The notes under the pieces: generated by a model | Seen by the model: only the letters and a program-made list of their open reading frames with translations | Databases searched by the model: none | Told to the model about the DNA's origin: nothing | Program-made: the position numbers and the translations under genes | In this document: piece after piece, positions 47,806 to 57,687 of the stretch | Position numbering within the stretch: position 1 is the first letter of the stretch | Layout: every line of letters begins with the position of its first letter | From: Gymnothorax reevesii | Taxonomy: Eukaryota; Chordata; Actinopteri; Anguilliformes; Muraenidae | NCBI GenBank assembly: GCA_029721435.1 | Contig: CM056582.1 | Span: 43,048,611-43,112,610, forward strand | Direction of reading: 5' to 3' | Length of the DNA stretch: 64,000 nt

Positions 47806-50800
47806 TTTTTTTTTTTTTTTAGCGAATGCAAAGTCCTTCAGCTAAGCAGTTGCCTTCTGGTCTGCTGTATGGAGGGTGTCTAGTCCTCGTTTCAGTCTTT
47901 GGAGGAGGCAGCTTCAATAATGTGCTCCTCTCCTCTCCACAAGCACAGCGCGGGCTAGGGATACTGCCCCATTTGCGAAGGCTTGCCAAACACAGGCCAT
48001 GTCCAGTCCTGAATCTGTTGAGGGTTGACCACTGTCTCCTTGGGAGGTCTGTGCCAGGGACCCGTTGGGTAGGGTCTGACAGCAGACGTTTATTGGGGAC
48101 CTCCTTAGACACCCATTCCTTCTCCCCAAGCTGATTGGATGATGCAGTTAGCTGGTGGAATGTTCTTCCTGTTGGGATGTCAGGATGGGAGTCGAGTAGT
48201 GGGTGGGTTGAAGATGTCTGCATGGATTGGTCGATGGGGAGAGTCATTGTCGTTTTGAAGCATCCTTTGAGTAAATACTACTCACCGGATATGTGGAGGT
48301 GCAATACTTGATAGGGCAGAGAGCCAGGGGAGTGGTGTTGAGTGGATTGTCCCAGTTATGATTCTCATGGTTGTGTTGAGCTGGGTGTCCACCATACACT
48401 GGCACACTATTCTGGTGCAGAATATGCAGGGGCCAAAGCTGAGGTGCGCACTGTGGAGGTTGACGTGCCCCATTTTGCACCAGCAAGCTTGCAGTGCAGG
48501 TTGTTTCTGGACTTCACCTTAGCTGCCATCCCGGTTATGTGTTCCTTGAAGGAAAGGGTCCTGTCATGGGTTACTTCAAGGTAGGTTGGATTAGGGGCAT
48601 GCTTTAGTTTAAGCCTGCTCAGATGAATGTTTAATTCTCCGGAAGCTTCCACATTGTGGAGATGGAATACACTGGGAACAGTTTTTGCTGGGCTTGGTTT
48701 TAGACAGCAAGTTTTGCAGTACTGGTCCAGTTTAGTAAGGTCCTCAGTCAGCACCCATTCCAGTTGATTGAGGTCTGGTGCTTGGAATGCCAGACAGATG
48801 TCATCTGGGTAGATGAATTTACAGGATTTGGTGTTGGGTAGGTAGTTCACATAGAGGTTAAACAGTGTTGGGGCTAGAACTGAGCCTTGTGGGAGCCCAT
48901 TTGTCTGCGTTCTCCATGCATTCATTTTCTGTCCGAGGTGAACTCTGAACCTCCGGTTGGTCAGCAGAGTTTTGGTGGTTGCTGTTGCCCAGGCAGGGAG
49001 CGCCTTTGTGAGTTTCAGTAGGAGGCCTTTATGCCAGACCGTATCATAGGTGGCTGTGAGGTCGAGAAGCCCAGTCCCTATCTAAAATCTGCTCTAGAAA
49101 CCATTTTCGATGAAGGTGGTTAGGGCCAGTACTTGTTCTCCTGTGCCGCAGTCCTTGCGGAAATCTGCCTGATCCACACAGAGAATACCCTCTACTCCTC
49201 AGGATATTCGCTGAAGTATAAGCTGTTCCAAGATATTGTAGGGAATGCAGAGAAGAGAGATTGGGCAATAACTCGCTGGTATTTTATGGTCTTTGCCAGG
49301 TTTTAATATGGCAATAACTTTTGCTGTTAGCTATTTCTTTGGGATCATGTTTGTCTGTATGATCCTGGTGTAGAATTAGCTCAGCCAGGTTTGAGCTCGG
49401 GGGCCCAGATGTTTCATGAACTCTGGAGAAATGTTGTCATATCCTGCGGCCTTTGCACATTTCAGACCCTGCAGGACTTTCTCCAGTTCAGCAACCTCAA
49501 AAGGCTCAGGGTTTGTTTTGTCTTCGAGCGGGTTTCGATGTAACTTCATCTCAGCTGCAACTGCTCTTCTGGTGTCTTTGTCTTGAATTGCCTTTGCGAT
49601 TGACAGTAGGTGGAGTGCAATTTGGTTGGGTGTGATAGATGATCGGCTATGGGTGGGAGGCTTCTGTGCAGCTTCTAGACGGTGGATGAGGCTCCAACAT
49701 TTCCTGCTGGAGTGGGTGAAATTCATGTCAGCTACTGTCTCCTCCCACTTTTTTCGCTGGGCTGTAGTTAGCGATTCAATGAGGTGTCTGCCATCTCAGG
49801 GTCCCCTGATGTTTTGTAGGCTTGTAGGAGGGCAGCACTTTCTTCGTCTAGGCATGGGACGTAGAGGGGTTGGTAGCCTTGTGGGATTGTTGCATGGGCA
49901 GCCTCGTAGATGGCGCTACAGAGCCAGTTCTTTGCTTCATCCACAGTGATGGTGTGGAGTGGGATAGTGACAATACTCCCATCCAAGGTTTCACTGTATT
50001 TCTTCCAGTTGGCTTTATGGAAGTTCCAGCACATCTTCCTTGGGCTGTTGGCTAATGTGTATGACCGAGGGCCAGTGTTGACTGTGTGGAAAATTGTCAA
50101 GAATGAGGATCTGTGCAGGATAGGGGGTTCCATTCAAAGACCCAGCACAGGTCAGGAGAATAGTCCTTATTCCTTCTGGCTGAGTGGAATATTCCTCTTT
50201 GTTTGGGGTCATTTATCAAAACGAATTTTTGGCATTTCTAGATGCCAAAAGTACCTGACTGTCACTATCCCCCGCTGAGTATCCCCAGTCAGGGTGGTGG
50301 CTGTTAAAGCCCCTCACATAGATAGCAGGGTGGGGTATGGTGGGTAAGACCTGCAGATCCCAGTTGGCATTAGGGGGCTTGTACACATTAGCGATATGGA
50401 AGTCACTAATGGCTATGGCATCTGATGTGTGTGTGTTGTTGTCATGTGGTTTGCTGCAGCTATGTCAGACCGCACATAGGTGGCACGTCCATGTTTGACA
50501 TGGGATGTGTGGCACGGGAGGTCAAAGCCATTGACGGTGTAGCGGCCTGCTACCTCTGTGCCAGTGTGGTTCTCTTGGGGGCTGATAACATCAATAGAAT
50601 GTTGGGAGGAGAGGACTTCGATGAGGCTTTGCTTGGCAGCAGAAAGACCTTCAGCGTTGAGCTGTAATATGTGAAGGGCAGGTCCCGCCGCTCTGTGCTC
50701 TTGAGGCTGTGGGAACTGTGACTAGGATTCTCTGACTTGGCTCTCAGACTTCGTCTCTAAGAATTTAGTCTGCTGGTAGGATCATCTGCTTCCCCAGGCG

Positions 50801-50830
50801 AGCCGGGGTACTGACGGAGGACGCGACATG
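47806..50830 (-). mobile_element. Jockey-like LINE retrotransposon, nearly full ORF2
   Basis: On the minus strand the element runs from about 50830 to a poly-A tail (seen as a poly-T run at 47806-47820). It contains endonuclease, RT and C-terminal parts in the expected order. The family resembles jockey-like non-LTR elements found in some fishes and invertebrates. It is much more GC-rich than the surrounding intron. No target duplication was identified. Confidence 0.8.
47819..50705 (-). pseudogene. Jockey-like LINE ORF2 (endonuclease-reverse transcriptase), broken
   Basis: Fragments in several frames follow one order. The endonuclease start LQLNAEGLSAAKQSLIEVL lies near 50660, GTEVAGRYTVNGFDLP near 50540, and the GFNSHHPDWGY motif near 50310. 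The pre-RT linker (VDEAKNWLCSAIYEAAHATI) lies near 49910 and AKAAGYDNISPEFMKHLGP near 49430. The RT core NGLPQGSVLAPTLFNLYVNY lies near 48880 and the catalytic box reads YPDD where YADD is expected (near 48810). A C-terminal DLPRRQWSTLNRFRTGHG lies near 48030. Stops and frame changes separate the pieces, and the A-to-P change beside the catalytic Asp pair is probably inactivating on its own. Confidence 0.85.
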
Positions 50831-51077
50831 AACGCTGATCCATTGTCAGTTGCGTGATCGGGTGTGTATGTCAGTTTGTAGTATAGTGAGCAGGATTGCG
50901 GAAAAACTGCATGCTGGATTTTAATGAAACAGAAGGGAACAACACTGGCGAAGGCAGAAATTAATACATTTTGGAGCAGATTCAACTCACGAGGCATAAG
51001 CACTAATTATTTTTCACTTTTTGCACCATTGTAAGATGTGACATTTGCCTGCTAAAGTGGAATAAATGACATACATC

Positions 51078-51618
51078 TTAAAGGTGCACTGTGCAAGTTT
51101 GTTTACTTTCTGCGCGTTTACATTTTTGTCTCAATTTGCCGACATCTCTCCATCATCCGCTAGCTGCCTGCCCCCAATTTCACTGTAAAAAAAAAAACCC
51201 CGGGTTCTGGAGACCGCACAGAAGTCACAAGCTGCAGATAAACACAGTCGTGAGACAGGTTAGTTTTACCCTACTGAATCATGCGTTGTTGCAATAGTAA
51301 TCCTGCTCAGTACGAGAGGAACCGCAGGTTCAGACATTCGGTGTATGTGCTTGGCTGAGGAGCCAATGGTGTGAAGCTACCATCTGTGGGATTATGACTG
51401 AACGCCTCTAAGTCAGAATCCCACCTAAACGTAACGATATGACAGGCTGTGCCCCATAACATAGCAAACCGTGCCAGCCAATCACCGACAAGAGTTGACA
51501 ATTATGGAAGCATGGGAAGGGGGGAAATGTGGGATGGAAGGGCGGGCTACCTCTGTTTTGTTTGAGTTTGAATGTCAACAGAAGTGAAAGTAAACAAACT
51601 TGCATAGTGCACCTTTAA
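51078..51618. mobile_element. TTAA-flanked TIR element (piggyBac-like MITE) carrying 28S rRNA sequence
   Basis: TTAAAGGTGCACTGTGCAAG at 51078, continuing TTTGTTTACTTTCTG, is mirrored by GAAGTGAAAGTAAACAAAC, then TTGCATAGTGCACCTTTAA ending at 51618. Both borders are TTAA, the target site duplicated by piggyBac-type transposases. It is 541 bp with no transposase. The centre is occupied by about 200 bp of 28S rRNA sequence (51244-51440). Piggybac assignment rests on the TTAA borders only. Confidence 0.8.
51244..51440 (+). pseudogene. 28S rRNA 3'-domain fragment
   Basis: Near-identical to the 3' region of eukaryotic 28S rRNA: GTCGTGAGACAGGTTAGTTT, then TTGCAATAGTAATCCTGCTC, the sarcin-ricin loop AGTACGAGAGGAACC, GTGTATGTGCTTGGCTGAGG, CTACCATCTGTGGGATTATG and CTGAACGCCTCTAAGTCAGA, fading after GTAACGATA. 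It lies entirely within the inverted repeats of the TTAA element and cannot act as rRNA. The start and end are judged from where similarity to remembered 28S sequence stops. Confidence 0.92.
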
Positions 51619-52240
51619 AATCCAGTAAAGTAAAGTTCAATAATGACAAAACATACCCGTTTGTTTAAGTACGATGGCTTTACTTACATTAGCCTCAGTG
51701 GAGGAATGTGACCCCGAGTGCCACTCTAATTATTGCTATTATTTAACAAAAAAAAAAATATTATGTGTACACATTGCATACTGACCTCAGTCTCCAGTTA
51801 AGACCTGAAGAACATAGTGCATGGATTCTTTAGCCCATTAATGATCAAAAGGAACCATGATTGCTAAAAACAACCCAAGAAAACTATAAATAAACATAGT
51901 AAACCCAAAAATCTGCTGTCTTCATTCAATCCCTGATCTAAAATCTCTCCACACTCGCTGAGATATCTTATTTTTCTAATTTTGTTGTAGATTAGCAAGG
52001 TACTTAGCCACTGAATTATGCAACAGGCAACCTGCCATGTCCACAGTGGCAATCTGTCTTTCTCTCCAGCAGTCAGGTTTGTGATCGAAGCACTATGAAG
52101 TATGAGAGTGACTACTACACCCATTGTCATAATCGCCATCAGTGTAGCTCCGGGTGCTAACCAGAGTTTATGCTACCTTATGATTGACAGTTGTGTCATT
52201 TTCCTGACAAATGAGACTGCCGTCCCTGTGTTTCTTACAG
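51619..52240. other. Intronic sequence upstream of the first supported neurexin exon
   Basis: No element recognised. It ends in a good acceptor tract (CCCTGTGTTTCTTACAG). No earlier neurexin exon was seen anywhere upstream in the window. Confidence 0.5.
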
Positions 52241-52412
52241 GAGAAGGGAAACATTGGAGTCGTGTTCAACGTCGGGACAGATGACATAAACATCGAAGAA
52301 ACTGCAAAGTTTGTAAATGACGGAAAGTACCATATCGTGAGATTTACAAGGAGTGGCGGTAACGCCACGCTGCAGGTGGACGACCTGCCTGTCATTGAGC
52401 GATACCCCGCAG
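52241..52412 (+). CDS. nrxn1: Neurexin exon, first half of LNS6 domain
   Basis: The exon is 172 nt, open in the frame starting at 52241 (GAG), preceded by TTTCTTACAG and followed by the donor GTAGGA. It encodes a strand-rich part of the sixth LNS/LamG domain of a presynaptic neurexin. Landmarks are [33 protein letters not shown] and VIERYPAG. This domain is shared by alpha- and beta-neurexins and binds neuroligins, LRRTMs and cerebellins at the synaptic cleft. The exon ends after the first base of a Gly codon (phase 1), exactly the splice site 4 position. VIERYPAG favours neurexin-1 over neurexin-3. The paralogue (1a, 1b or 2) is not fixed by so short a sequence. Introns on both sides are long, as in other vertebrate neurexins. 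Confidence 0.93.
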
Positions 52413-55400
52413 GTAGGAATCCAGCTCCATTCTGTGGAGATTACCTTGTTTTACGACCTTATTTTGTAAAAATAAATAAATAAATAGATAAAATAATTAA
52501 AATTATAATTAATGAAATTCATAATTTGACTTTTCGGGATGTAAGGGAGGAAGATAAAGAATAGTTCAAAACTGTTGAAGGAAAAAATGAGCACTGTGTG
52601 CGCCAAAGTGTTTTATTTCTAAACTGTGTTTCTGTTTGTATTTATTTGTTAGTGAAAATACATTGTTGTTATTATTTAAACCAAAGTGCTGTTTAATTTG
52701 AGTGTTACCTGCTTGAAGGCTTGACAACTGCTTCAGAATGCATGAATAGCTCAGTTCTTATTTATTTTTATGGTTTTTAGGTGAACTTGTACACTTTTCT
52801 TCAAAGTCGTCGTGACGACTACTAGTGCATGCATTGAAACATACTCACATACACTGACAGCTCAACTACCAATGATGCACTCAACGGAATCTGCCACATC
52901 GCTGACAGGTTGCCATGGCCTCGATAACATGAATTAGTCCCAGTTCTCATCCAGTGTTTGTTTATAAATTTGATAAGGAGCTTTGAGCACCCCACAGATC
53001 TCACTGCAGAATATTTATATAGCATTCTGACGATACCCTGCACAGCTTGATGCTTACATTAGTCAAACAACACAGAATGCATCATGTTCCATCATCGTGC
53101 ACACTAATTAGCCATATCAAATGCCATCTCTCCATTTGTGCCTGACATTTACCAACTATACTAGATATCGTTATGGGCTGCAGCCACATGCGTTACCGGG
53201 TGTTTTAGCATTTTTCTCGCGAGAAGCACATATTTTTGCTGATATTTCTTGTTTTGACTGCATTGCTGCTTGCAATATTCCCATTAGAGTCAATGCTGAG
53301 CAATTTTGCCTGTCATTAGAATGCGCCAATGCCATCTGACCATTTGACAAAATGCACAGCAAAATACATTACAAAGATAAAGAATTGAAAACTCATGTAT
53401 TCAGCAATAAACGAGAATGTAGACAGGTCTTACGTGTAATGTAAGAAAAAATGTACAGTGTTCTCAACCTTTTTATTTCACAAAGAAGTTTGGAAAGACA
53501 TGGCAAGTACCAGGAAAATTTAGACTGAATGTGTGATATTGATAAGTGATTTATAACTTTATGATCATGCAATTACTGTATGAGGGTCATTATCCGAGGC
53601 AGGTCTTTTAATTTGACTTCATTGTTCCGGCAGCTGAAGAGGATTCCACTTAACTCGTGCAAAAGAAAAAAGAAAACAGTCATTAGCCGTGAGCACTTCG
53701 TGTTCACGGGAAACTCACTGGCATGAGCTCTTAGAAAACAGGTCGAGATAAACCCTCCGAAATTTAATTTAAGGATGCGAATCAGAGATGGGAGATGAGA
53801 GACAAATTATAAAGCAGTTATAAATCATACTTCAGGCAAAAATTAGATGAGTATAGATTGTGATATTACCTCATGTCACAGCAGCTAATTTATGCGGAAC
53901 TACTGCACTGCACACGGAAAAATATATCAATTTGTATCAAAAACCTCTTCCACTCCAGAGATACCATCGGGGGGATCCTGGCACTGCTCTCACCCCACCT
54001 TAAAGTGCTTTACATCTCCTAACCCCATCACATGTAGCTTTACTAATTACCAATCTAACCATTAATTTGTTCAGTTGAGAGGATAAATCAGTATCCATTT
54101 CCCCTCAGCATGCCTTACCTTTCATTGCATTCAATTTTCAAGCATTTTCCTGTCTACCTGAATGGTACAGACCTAACATAAAACATCAGTGTCTTACAAA
54201 GCTCCTGAATTCCTGAAACTCACAAAACGGTATCTTTTTTTCTGAGTTCATGTCCGATTGGCCTGATACGCCTAAGAAAATTAAAAATGCGGTTTTGCCG
54301 TCTCAGGTCTGTGATGTGCAAAGGCTGCTCATGTGAAAATTAACACTTTACCTATTTCCAAGTAAGAATCGGACAATAGATTGAATTAAGTTATTGAGCA
54401 AATGGGCTTCAAATAAGCTGCATTGGGCATTAACGATTAAGTACTGCTTTGCAACCGCGAGTAAGGCGACAATATGAGATTACATGGACAGTAGTTAACT
54501 GAAATTTCTCGAAATTCCATCTGGAAGTAGAATGTAATGTGGTAAATTTTGCTGAAGATGACATAAGGTTCAGATTTGGTTTAATTAATGAGTCATTAAT
54601 TAATGAGTCTCAGCCAGCCCATTTTCTCCCAGGCAAATAAACACGCACACACATACAGTACATACCTGGATACCCATATCTGTGATCTGCCCTGTGCAGA
54701 TTGATGTAATGAGCGGTTTATTTGGTCCCTCGTACAGCTTTTTATCACAACGAAAAAAACCCTCCTGCACACAGGGAACAGCAGAGGGCGCTGCATAGCA
54801 GTGAAAGACCATTTCCATACCTTCTCTTTCTCTCTCTCTCTCTGTCCTCCCTTTCTCACTCTCTCTGTCTCTCTCTCCTTTTCTCTCTCTATCCTTCCCC
54901 TCTCCGGCACACCATCTTTCATCTTTTATCTTCAACTCTCCTTTCGGTAAGAAGAAAGGGTATACGAGGGAAGCAGAAAGGCTCAAAGGGCTATCTTTCA
55001 CACAACCTCTTTCAAAAAAGAAAAGAGAGTCTTTTTTTTTATTTCAGAGACTCAGTCCTCCTCTCTCTTCTCCCAATTCTGCAGTGAAACTCATCCTTAA
55101 GGTCATCCACATACACATTCCTCTATTCATTTTTATATCATTATTATTATTATGAGTTATATGTACATTTATATTATAGCCTGGTCATGCTCTTCTGTAA
55201 ACAGTGAAATTCACAAAAGTACAGCGCATGTACTCCCAGAAAATAAATAAAATGCTTCTCAAGTTAGCCCTCCCCATGCATCCATTGCACTTTAGGCAGA
55301 TTATTTGTGTTTACTCGACGATATTTCACTTTATAATGAGCAGAGCGCATATTTGTGGTAAATTTAAATGCAGAAAGAGCAGGAAAACTGTAAACGAGAG

Positions 55401-56455
55401 TAGAATGCAGTGCTTGCTTCTGGGCCGGCAGTTATTTCCTCAGTTATGTTGTATGGAGCACTGAAAGTGCCTTTTCATTTAGATTTTTTTACACTTCAGA
55501 ATGGCAGGAAGATTTTTTTTCTTGCGGATATAATTAGCTTTATTCTGGAAGCTTTTGTCAATGCCTTCACCGTGTACTCACTGATTCTAGCTGTAGGATT
55601 CTGGCCTGTATTCAATTGCCATTCATGAATTAAAATCCTAACGATTTAAATTATTGGTTAATGATTTTTTAAATCTTTACAGGCACAGGATTGCAGCATA
55701 ATTTTTGTTCTCGCTGAACTGTTGAGAACTGTGTGACATATATGCTAATCTAGGCCAAATATTAAGCACGGATGTCAATTGATTGCAGGCCACTGTGTGC
55801 ATTCCTGAATTCTTGTTATTCTCACTGTCTTGATTCTGAAATTATTCCTGCAGTTTTTACCCTCAACTTGTAGTTGGTTTATTATAGCCTGCAAAGTAAT
55901 GTGTTTTTCAGAGTGTAGATGACAGCTAATGAGTTATAAATGTCATATTTAATTTCTTTAATTATTTTGGTTTTATTCTAAATCACTAACTGGTTGTATA
56001 TGTTGTGTAAAACATTAAATTTTAAAAAGAGAGTATGAGCAATGTATAACTAGAATAAAAAATTCCAAAAAAGAAAATGAAAGGAAAAAAGAATAAATGT
56101 AATGAATTTCATTTTGAAAGATATGACATTGATCTTTATAAAATTGTGGTTGATATAGCTTAACTTCTTAGTTCTGATTTTCTTCTTTTTGTCTTTGTTT
56201 AACCTAGATGGAAGTTCAATATTCTAATTCTCAATAAATCAAGAAATAATTTGTTTGCTAAAATAATTTTAAAAAATAAAATGGTTGAGTGAAAGGTTTG
56301 ATCAATGAAATGTTTTAGGTAGCTTTGTTTTATAAACTTTCAAAACTTACAAAAACACTATTGTGACAGTTGTTGTAGCTCAGGCTTTAAGTATTAACAT
56401 TTAACCTTTGACCTTACAGATTTTAACCTATGAAATGTCTCTTTAAACTTTAAAG
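52413..56455. other. Neurexin intron upstream of the SS4 cassette
   Basis: 4,043 nt. No transposon could be recognised in it, in contrast to most of the window. It contains a CT-rich tract at 54820-54905. The last 500 bp are very AT-rich and end in a weak acceptor (TCTTTAAACTTTAAAG) lacking a pyrimidine tract. Confidence 0.6.
54820..54905. repeat. CT-rich simple repeat
   Basis: Runs of CTCTCT with TGTC, CCTT and TTCC interruptions, generating spurious Ser/Leu-rich frames on + and Arg/Glu-rich frames on the other strand. Confidence 0.9.
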
Positions 56456-56545
56456 GCAACAATGATAACGAACGCCTGGCGATTGCTAGACAGCGAATCC
56501 CATATCGGATTGGTCGAGTAGTTGACGAATGGCTACTCGACAAAG
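56456..56545 (+). CDS. nrxn1: Neurexin SS4 alternative cassette exon
   Basis: The exon is exactly 90 nt (30 codons counting the split Gly), between a weak acceptor (AACTTTAAAG) and the donor GTAAAA. Landmarks are [17 protein letters not shown] and [11 protein letters not shown], the SS4 insert of neurexins 1 and 2. It begins in phase 1 and ends in phase 1, so inclusion or skipping keeps the reading frame. Known role: the insert lies beside the LNS6 binding face; inclusion lowers affinity for some neuroligins and LRRTMs and enables cerebellin binding. NRXN1 also has Asn-Asn at the start, whereas NRXN3 has a different insert, so the paralogue is neurexin-1-like. A small exon such as this is easily missed by ORF finding. 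Confidence 0.95.
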
Positions 56546-56760
56546 GTAAAAGACATTGATTAAAATTTTAAATAAAAATAATTTGAACATAACCAAGTAA
56601 CAGTTTGTACCACAAATAAACTTCAAAAAAATAATAAATTCCCAGTAATACCAAATTTTAAAAAGTAAAAACAGCAAAATGTAGTTTGAAATATATGTAC
56701 ATTGTGTAATATTGTGTTCATCTATTTTATAGAACTGACATGTTTAGCATTTCCTGTTAA
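56546..56760 (+). promoter_or_regulatory. TAAA-rich splicing-regulatory region downstream of SS4
   Basis: The first 135 nt after the donor contain at least eight TAAA tetramers, several as TTAAA or TTTTAAA. The STAR proteins Sam68, SLM1 and SLM2 (KHDRBS1/3/2) are known to bind UAAA/UUAA clusters downstream of neurexin SS4 and cause exon skipping. Together with the weak acceptor this gives the expected layout for regulated skipping. That it works so in this species is inferred. Confidence 0.65.
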
Positions 56761-57687
56761 ACTCAGGTTAAAGGGACTGTAAACATAGCTATAACACAGT
56801 GTTCTGCAGTAATATTAGAACTGTTAACAAAAATATCAATAAATTATTTTAGTGTTGTTTTATCTATTTGTAAGCAGCTAAATGATCAATTAAAAATGTT
56901 CAAGTAGCAAATACACAGTATGAATACGAGTGTTGTAGCACTCTATATTTTCATGAATATATGCATCACGTATATCTGTTTTTCTGTGCTTTTCTTGTGA
57001 AAAATTGAAAAACGTCAGTAAAATTCATAACAGTTATAAATAGAGTGCAATAATTTGGCAAAAGAAGTGGAGTCCCTTTAACAAATATTGCAGCTATACT
57101 TGAAAAGAAATGAAAACCTTTTTCTTACTTTAACTAATTAATTAAAAACCTGACACTGGTGCATGCTATATTACTTGTATGCAAGAAATAGAATTTTTTG
57201 AAGTATTGCTAATGTTAAGTGATGGTTTTTTTTGAAGGTTTTGCTTTGTTAATGTTGCATTTTAATGTATTACTGCCATGAATCATTTGTCTTGTGCTAC
57301 ATACTCAAGCCCTCTTTACGTGTGAATCACCCCTTCAATTATTGATGCCCTTGCTGAAAGGCAGTCAGAAATGCATAAGATTACTAGTGCATTGACGCAT
57401 TTCAGTAGTCATGCCTTTAAAAAAACTTCTCACCAGCTTTCTCTCTTAGAGGATATACTGTGTATCAGTCTGTGGCATGGCAAAACAGAAAAATAATTAC
57501 AAAGAATCATTTCAAGGTACAGAAATACAAGGTTGAGGAGTCCCTCAACTTAATCGCTGAACATTGATGATATAAAACAAATCAAACAAAAGACTCCAAT
57601 AAACCAATGAATAATTGCATAAATATGGGTAACAGTGATGGAAGCATGATGACTGATGAAGCTATTAACGTGGGAAGCTACTTGATA
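56761..57687. other. AT-rich intron near SS4
   Basis: No transposon is recognised up to 57687. TAAA and TTAA motifs remain frequent to about 57150. The whole 55900-57300 block is free of visible insertions and may be conserved. Confidence 0.45.

Noticed and set aside
51244..51440. Functional 28S rRNA gene or assembly contamination by rDNA
   Set aside because: Only about 197 bp is present, with substitutions, and it is enclosed by inverted repeats with TTAA borders.
52211..52240. ATG at 52211 as a start codon for the first neurexin exon
   Set aside because: The ten codons before 52241 lie in the polypyrimidine tract and acceptor; homology begins right after the AG.
54596..55087. Arg/Glu-rich and Ser/Leu-rich frames on both strands
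   Set aside because: Artefacts of the CT-rich simple repeat at 54820-54905.
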